NCBI GenBank assembly: GCA_002279285.1
Contig: NCBR01000017.1
Location: forward strand, 1-19,161
Source: Acidobacteria bacterium 37-71-11
GTDB taxonomy: Bacteria > Acidobacteriota > Thermoanaerobaculia > Thermoanaerobaculales > Thermoanaerobaculaceae
Length of the DNA stretch: 19,161 nt
Direction: 5' to 3'
The translations under genes and the position numbers were made by a program. Below, in pieces: positions 14,563-19,161 of this stretch. Position 1 is the first letter of the stretch. Each line of letters opens with the position of its first letter. A model generated the notes under the pieces. The model did not search any database, was not told the origin of the DNA, and saw only the letters and a list, made by a program, of their open reading frames with translations.

Positions 14563-15198
14563 CTAGGGCTGGACCTTCAGCCCGTCGCGGACGTCCTTCA
14601 CGCCCGAGGTGGCCCGGGCGATGCCAGCGGCAAGCCGCTTGCGGGCGGCGTCCGGCACCCCGCCGGAGAGGGTGACGATGCCGTCGGCGGCGTCCACATC
14701 GACCTTGAACGCCACCTTGCCGAGCTGCTCCAGCAGGCGCGTCTTGATCCTTGCCTCGAGCAGCGCGTCCCCGACCGAGCGCTCGACGCTCCCGACGACG
14801 CGCGCCACCGGCGGCTCCGGCCCCTGCGTGCCGTCGGCCACCGTCACCCGGCTGCGAACCGAGCGCACGCCCTTGACCGAAGCGGCAGCTCGCGTCGCCA
14901 GCTCCACGCTGGAACGATTCTTCACCGCACCGGAGAGCTCAACGGCCCCGTCGTGCGTCGCGATCGACACGCGCAACCCGTCCTCCTTGAGGCGATCGAG
15001 CAACGCCACGCGGACCCGCACCACCAGGAGAGCCTCGCCGACGCTGTCGGTGGCCTGGTCCCAGGCGTGGTCGATCGCGCGTCCGACGCGTGCGGCGGGG
15101 CCCGGTGACGGCGTCGGGGCAACGTCTCCAGCGGCAGGGGCGCAGGCCACGGCCAGCGCGACGACGAGCGCCGCGCATCCCGCAGCGGCGCGCGTCAC
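14563..15198 (-). CDS. Lipoprotein with two BON domains
   Basis: The 211-residue protein has a signal segment MTRAAAGCAALVVALAVAC, with Cys19 or so as a possible lipidation site. Two BON repeats follow (about 53-122 and 138-208), each with a leading helix (VRVRVALLDRLKEDGLRV and ARIKTRLLEQLGKVAFKV) and the strand pattern 'D-G-x-V-x-L-S-G'. BON domains bind membrane phospholipids or other envelope parts, as in OsmY/DolP-type proteins. The GTG start at 15198 overlaps the TGA of the VWFA-related gene upstream by four bases, indicating translational coupling. That makes joint function with the VWFA-related protein likely. Confidence 0.87.
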   Translation of the reverse strand: MTRAAAGCAALVVALAVACAPAAGDVAPTPSPGPAARVGRAIDHAWDQATDSVGEALLVVRVRVALLDRLKEDGLRVSIATHDGAVELSGAVKNRSSVELATRAAASVKGVRSVRSRVTVADGTQGPEPPVARVVGSVERSVGDALLEARIKTRLLEQLGKVAFKVDVDAADGIVTLSGGVPDAARKRLAAGIARATSGVKDVRDGLKVQP

Positions 15199-16967
15199 TG
15201 CTGGTCCTCCGGGTGAACGGACGCCCTTGCAAGCGCATATCCGGCCTGGTTGGTGAGTTCGTCCCGCACCCCGACGGAAATCCGGTACCTCCCGGGGTTG
15301 AGCAGGAGCGACGTCGAGATCGTCATCCGCTGGCGGTGCGAGTTCTGATACTCGGCCGCCGGGATGCGGATCGCATGCTCGGTGTGCTCCAGGTCCGACT
15401 GCTTGCCGTCGTCGTCGCGGGCGGCGTAGTAGACCATCACATAGCCGATAAGATCCTCGCCGTCGGGGATGAGCGCGACCTTGTCGAAAGGCACGCCCAC
15501 CTCGACCGGGAGCGTCCAGCGGCCGTTGTCGGCCGGCGCGGGGGTGCCGACCTTGAGCTCGACGCCGAGCGGATTGTCGTTGAGGTCGAACGCCAGACCG
15601 CTCATGACGCGGTCGCCGATGCGGGTTGGAAGCGACTTCTCGATGAAGGTGCGCTTGTAGACGAGCTTGTACTCCGGGTGGCCTTTGAGCTTGAGCTTGA
15701 CCGCGATGCGATGCATGCGATCCTCACCGGAGGGGATGAGCCGGTACCCGAGCGAGTAGTAAGTATCGATGTCGTTGGCGATCTTCTCGAGGCCGGGCGT
15801 CGGGTCGTTGGCGTTGAGGATCGCGATCCCTCCCGTCCGGTCGGCCATGTAGACCAGCGAATCCTGGTAGTTGCTCGTGGCGATCGCGGCGGCGAGCGAG
15901 GAGCGGGCCTGGCGGTTCTCCGCCTCGATGCCGAGGTCGGACTCGAGCCCCCGGGCATCGATGGTGTACAACGTTACGCCCGACGCGGTGGCCGTCCGAA
16001 CCAGGCTGTCGAACAGGTCGGTCGAGTCGAACTCGCGGGATTCCGAGATCGAGTTCGGCGTGTTGAAAGCGTCCTGGATCGAGTAGAACAGCTCCGCTCC
16101 CGGTGTCATCGGAAGACCGTCCGAGAGGTAGATGAGGGACTTCTTGCCCGGCAGGCCGCCCATCATGCTGACCAGGTCCTGCAGCGCTCGCACCGTGAAC
16201 GTCAGGTTGTTCCGCTGCTCGCGGGCGAAGCCGCGCGCCTCGTCCATCGCCTCGTAGTACGCGTTGCCGTTGCCGGAGTTCTGCCCGGAGTTCTGGGCGA
16301 TGTAGTCCTCGACCCGCTTGCGGCTGTTGATCAGGTCGGAGCGGCCACCGACGTACCTCCTGACCGACTGCAGCGCCGCGGCGATCTCGTCCGGGTCCGA
16401 GGTGAACGGCTGCAGGATCTTCACGCTGCGCTGGTACGAGACCACCATGGCCTGATCGGGGGGCGTCAGGTTGTCGCGTATCCAGTCGGCCATCTTCGTG
16501 ATGACCCGGTTGCGGTTGAACGGCATGAGGTTCTCGTTGTCCACGTAGAACGCAATGAAGCGGGGCTCGCGCTGCGCGACCGGCGGCGCCTCGGGCGCCG
16601 CCGTCGGGGTCCCCGCGGCCATCACCGGGACGGGCGTCGCCGGCATCGCCGACTTGCTCTCCGGCTTCCGGGTAAACGCGGCGAAGTTGGTCAGCGGCTG
16701 CGGCTTGCCGTCCTGGTAGACCTCGAAGTCGCCGGCGCTCAGGCCGAGCACCGGGCCCTTCTTGTTCGACACCGACACGTCCACGTTCACGACCGTCAGC
16801 TCGGACACGTCGAGGAACCGGAGCCCCCCGATCTGGCGGACCGGGGCCTTGGCAGCGGGGGGTTTCTCGACCGCGACGTTTTCGGCCGGCGGCGTGCCCT
16901 GCGCGGACATGGCCACGGCCAGCAACAGGAATGGGACGTTCAGCAGCGACTTCGCTCTCGTGTGCAA
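15195..16967 (-). CDS. VWFA-related acidobacterial-type exported protein 2
   Basis: The 590-residue product has a signal peptide (HTRAKSLLNVPFLLLAVAMSA after the initiator), a short Pro/Ala linker, and a beta-rich N-terminal domain with VNVDVSVSNKKGPVLGLSAG and FEVYQDGKPQPLTNF. This is the hallmark start of the 'VWFA-related acidobacterial domain' proteins. The VWA-like core follows (about 135-425), with RFIAFYVDNENL in place of a DxSxS metal site, GKKSLIYLSDGLPM, VTLYTIDARGLESD and TGGIAILNANDP. The C-terminus (about 440-590) is a further beta-rich domain. I chose the TTG at 16967 because GGAGG lies five bases upstream and the signal peptide begins directly; the ATG at 17036 would overlap the upstream gene's stop. 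The gene is 65 bases behind VWFA-related protein 1. Ligand and role are unknown. Confidence 0.86.
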   Translation of the reverse strand: MHTRAKSLLNVPFLLLAVAMSAQGTPPAENVAVEKPPAAKAPVRQIGGLRFLDVSELTVVNVDVSVSNKKGPVLGLSAGDFEVYQDGKPQPLTNFAAFTRKPESKSAMPATPVPVMAAGTPTAAPEAPPVAQREPRFIAFYVDNENLMPFNRNRVITKMADWIRDNLTPPDQAMVVSYQRSVKILQPFTSDPDEIAAALQSVRRYVGGRSDLINSRKRVEDYIAQNSGQNSGNGNAYYEAMDEARGFAREQRNNLTFTVRALQDLVSMMGGLPGKKSLIYLSDGLPMTPGAELFYSIQDAFNTPNSISESREFDSTDLFDSLVRTATASGVTLYTIDARGLESDLGIEAENRQARSSLAAAIATSNYQDSLVYMADRTGGIAILNANDPTPGLEKIANDIDTYYSLGYRLIPSGEDRMHRIAVKLKLKGHPEYKLVYKRTFIEKSLPTRIGDRVMSGLAFDLNDNPLGVELKVGTPAPADNGRWTLPVEVGVPFDKVALIPDGEDLIGYVMVYYAARDDDGKQSDLEHTEHAIRIPAAEYQNSHRQRMTISTSLLLNPGRYRISVGVRDELTNQAGYALARASVHPEDQQ

Positions 16968-17032
16968 GCGGTCCTCCAACTCTCCGAGTCTAGCAAAAGA
17001 CGCCGGCACTCCCCGACCACCCAGGGAGAACC

Positions 17033-18667
17033 TCACAGGTCGAGGTCGGCGACGACGGCCGAGGTCGTGTGCGCCAGCACGTCGTCTACGCCGACCCGCA
17101 CCGAGCGCTTGCCGCCCTCCACCTCGAGCACGAACCGGTAGGCGAAGTAGCCCCGCCGCCTCGCCTCCTCGAGCTTCGCCGCCGAGATCTCGATGGGGAT
17201 GCGCCGGCGCGCCAGGTCGGAGAGGTTGCCCCGTTCGTCGATGGCCAGGATGACGACCTGTACCTGTCCCCAGGCCACATCCCCACGCGTCAACATTGTC
17301 AGGTGGGCGTACGGGATGCGCAGCTCGGCGTTCATCCGGTACAGCCGCATCCTCTGGGCGGAGAAGTGGAACTTACTGGTGGGCCTGGCGAGGACGAGTT
17401 CGACGCCGAGCGGGTTCGCGGTCTCGCCCGTCAGTAGTGCCGCGCGCGTCCGTTCGGCCTCGCGCTGCTCCGCAGGCCGGTCCACGTAACTTGTGCGGTA
17501 GGCGAGCCTCAGCCCGGGGCGGCCGCTCACCTCCACGCGCAGGGTGTGCTCCTTGCCGTCGCCGGCGTGGCCGGGCTGGAACGCCACCGAGTAGTAGTTG
17601 GCGGTGAGCCGCTCGAGGTCAGCGAGCGCCGCGCCGGCATCGGAGGTGAAGATCGCCTCGCCGCCGGTGAGTTGGGCCCCCCGGATCAGGTTTTCCTTGC
17701 GGTCGGCCTCGCGCCAGAACCGCACGTCGGCAACGTCGGCGAACCTGGGCGGCCGGCCGTGGCTGGCGTCCACGTCGTTGGCGGGGACTCCCGACGGGTC
17801 GAGCGTGTACATCGTGTACTCGAGCTCGCTCGCGAGCTGCGCCGCGTGCTCGATCAACCCCACGTTGCGGTACTCGGCGGGCGAGGTCTCGCGGAAGAAG
17901 TCGTACAGCCTGTAGATCGGGACGTTCTCCACCCGCGGAAACCCGGGCGAAATCAGCACCACGACCTTGCGGGCGCCCGGCGCCACGGCGAAGCGGTCGA
18001 GCGCCGCAGCGAACGCGCTCTGCACAGTTCCGACGATCCGCCGCATCTCGTTCCAGTACTCCTCGTTCTGCGTGCGGCGGTACTCGTACCCGCCGTAACC
18101 GCGCCCCCCGCCGGCTTCGTCGACCCTGAACGTGGACAGCTTGATCTGGCGCTGCAGCCCGGTCGCCGGGAGGCGGTCCACGGCCTCGAGGGCCTCCAGG
18201 AGCTTGTCGCGACTCGAGGTAGGCGGCGTGTGGACCCGCAGCCTGCCGTCGAAGCTCACCACGGCCATCGTCTGCGCAGGCGGCAACCCGGCCGCAATCG
18301 CGTCCTGCAGCGACCGGACCACCGCGCGCTTGTCCGGTTCGATGAGCTGGTAGAGATCGAAAAAGAGCACGACCTGCCGCGGTTCCGGCTGGCCCACGAC
18401 CGCGGCGTCGGGAGACTCGACGACCTGGCCTCCGGTCACGGCGAGGAAGTTGGTAAGGCTCTGCTCCTTGCCGTCCTCGAAGAGACGGAAGTCCTGCGGG
18501 CGCAGCCCCGCCACCGGAACGCCCCGGGAGTCCACGACCTTCACGTCCACGGTCACATTGTTGACCGTCACGTCGCTCACGAAGGTCGGCGGAACCGGCG
18601 TGACCTGAGCGACCGCTGCGACGGCCGCCAGGATCATGCCGAGGGCGACGCAAACCTTCACGTTCAT
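17033..18667 (-). CDS. VWFA-related acidobacterial-type exported protein 1
   Basis: The 544-residue protein has a signal peptide (MNVKVCVALGMILAAVAAVA), then the family start with VTVDVKVVDSRGVPVAGL and FRLFEDGKEQSLTNF. The VWA-like domain runs from about residue 97 to 400. Its first strand reads RQVVLFFDLYQLIEP (D104), without the DxSxS of metal-binding VWA domains, while KVVVLISPGFPRV and YTMYTLDPSGVP mark the later strands. A C-terminal beta-rich region follows, parallel in layout to the next gene. The start at 18667 follows a GGGGGTGAG purine run and gives a clean signal peptide; the longer form to 18856 adds a polar, Arg-rich stretch unlike a secreted protein. It is first in a five-gene same-strand series. 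Confidence 0.86.
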   Translation of the reverse strand: MNVKVCVALGMILAAVAAVAQVTPVPPTFVSDVTVNNVTVDVKVVDSRGVPVAGLRPQDFRLFEDGKEQSLTNFLAVTGGQVVESPDAAVVGQPEPRQVVLFFDLYQLIEPDKRAVVRSLQDAIAAGLPPAQTMAVVSFDGRLRVHTPPTSSRDKLLEALEAVDRLPATGLQRQIKLSTFRVDEAGGGRGYGGYEYRRTQNEEYWNEMRRIVGTVQSAFAAALDRFAVAPGARKVVVLISPGFPRVENVPIYRLYDFFRETSPAEYRNVGLIEHAAQLASELEYTMYTLDPSGVPANDVDASHGRPPRFADVADVRFWREADRKENLIRGAQLTGGEAIFTSDAGAALADLERLTANYYSVAFQPGHAGDGKEHTLRVEVSGRPGLRLAYRTSYVDRPAEQREAERTRAALLTGETANPLGVELVLARPTSKFHFSAQRMRLYRMNAELRIPYAHLTMLTRGDVAWGQVQVVILAIDERGNLSDLARRRIPIEISAAKLEEARRRGYFAYRFVLEVEGGKRSVRVGVDDVLAHTTSAVVADLDL

Positions 18668-18963
18668 CAGCTCACCCCCATGAACTTCGATGCAAGCAAT
18701 CGATATGCCGGAATCGACCCACATCGTACGCCGGTCCGAGACCGAGGCCCGCGTGTTTCGGTGACGCTGCGTCCCTTTGCAGCGACACTCTCGCCATCCC
18801 GACACTCCGCATGAGCTCTCATGCCCCTCACCTGCTCCGACAAACCACCATTTCATCCTTCGCGATCCGGTCCCACGGGTGGCCGGACGCGGGCACCCCG
18901 GGCTTTCTCTTCACTGCGTGAGGCCTGTTTGTTTTGCCCCGCGGGCTGCGGCCGTCGTCGCTC

Positions 18964-18986
18964 GGGCGGCGCATCGAGCGCCGCCC
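18964..18986. repeat. Perfect 9-bp hairpin
   Basis: GGGCGGCGC (18964-18972) and GCGCCGCCC (18978-18986) flank a five-base loop ATCGA. There is no T-tract. It lies 15 bases before the long imperfect inverted repeat. Confidence 0.6.
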
Positions 18987-19000
18987 TCCGACCCGCCTGC

Positions 19001-19108
19001 GCGTGCGACCGAGCTGGCCAGAGCGGCGGGCGGACCCTCGCCGTTCCCCTCCCTTCGCTCAGGACCGGCGTTTCCACCCGCCGTTCTGGCCGCTCGGGAC
19101 CCGCACGC
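19001..19108. repeat. Long imperfect inverted repeat (~44-bp arms)
   Basis: The left arm (about 19001-19044) starts GCGTGCGACCGAGCTGGCC and continues AGAGCGGCGGGCGGA. The reverse complement of the right arm (about 19065-19108) starts GCGTGCGGGTCCCGAGCGG and continues CCAGAACGGCGGGTGGA. With a few single mismatches and short gaps the arms match along their length, around a loop of about 20 bases. This could be a stable RNA stem, an mRNA-end structure or a small repeat element. Confidence 0.55.
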
Positions 19109-19161
19109 TCCGGCCCAATCGGCCTCCGCCCCCTGGGCGGATTTGGCCACCCACCCCCTCA

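Larger units (their letters stand above)
18668..19161. other. Non-coding end region with GC-rich inverted repeats
   Basis: No credible gene is seen in this ~490-bp stretch. It holds the control region of VWFA-related protein 1, where no strong promoter match was found on the minus strand. A palindrome CATGAGCTCTCATG lies at 18810-18823. Three stronger structures follow: a 9-bp repeat GGGCGGCGC/GCGCCGCCC (18964-18986), a long imperfect inverted repeat (19001-19108), and a 7-bp repeat TCCGCCC/GGGCGGA around three bases near 19125-19141. Confidence 0.5.

Noticed and set aside
15090..17141. A 683-codon plus-strand open frame opposite the VWFA-related gene
   Set aside because: Composition is dominated by Arg, Val, Asp and His with no motif or signal, while the minus strand has a signal peptide, family motifs and a ribosome site.
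19001..19108. Integron attC site or CRISPR repeat as explanation of the right-edge inverted repeat
   Set aside because: No conserved attC core triplets, no integrase and no repeated units with spacers are seen.

Overview
This is a GC-rich bacterial window with tightly packed genes. Two adjacent long proteins look like the 'VWFA-related acidobacterial domain' family. With the PEGA, TPR, BON and lipoprotein-type secreted proteins, this makes a member of the Acidobacteriota (possibly the Thermoanaerobaculia/Holophagae side) the best guess. This is inferred from family content; there is no rRNA here.

Left part (1-4350). The first base of the window is the left end of a complete 2,073-bp insertion sequence. 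It has perfect 16-bp terminal inverted repeats and an intact IS1634-type (IS4 superfamily) DDE transposase. Its right end cuts a minus-strand gene for a probable lipoprotein with a transglutaminase-like Cys-His-Asp core followed by TPR sequence; the rest of that gene lies outside the window. Upstream of it, also on the minus strand, are a secreted protein with three PEGA-like modules and a small DUF6491-like lipoprotein, so the IS has broken the last gene of an envelope-protein cluster.

Middle (4351-7700). A divergent promoter region leads rightward to an exported protein with a carboxypeptidase-regulatory-like domain and TPR repeats. Next comes the least familiar stretch: a tandemly duplicated two-gene cassette on the minus strand. 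Each unit pairs a small protein of one family (HExxH motif in the upstream copy) with a ~70-residue Cys2-type zinc-finger plus excisionase-like helix-turn-helix protein. The upstream HExxH gene seems to be interrupted by an in-frame TGA. In the downstream copy the HExxH residues are lost and the frame runs open into the HTH gene.

Centre-right (7698-11875, plus strand). A MocR/GntR regulator with an aminotransferase domain is followed by a paralogous PLP aminotransferase, a DHCW-type cupin and a PhzF-family isomerase. This looks like an amino-acid-related metabolic cluster under local MocR control, with an inverted repeat just upstream of the regulator as a likely operator.

Right part (11946-18667, minus strand). 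Read in transcription order this is VWFA-related protein 1, VWFA-related protein 2, a double-BON lipoprotein (overlapping its predecessor by four bases), class II fructose-1,6-bisphosphatase (glpX) and a PepD-type M20 dipeptidase. A strong hairpin between the converging phzF-like and pepD genes serves as terminator. The last ~490 bp are non-coding and contain several GC-rich inverted repeats, one with imperfect arms of about 44 bp.
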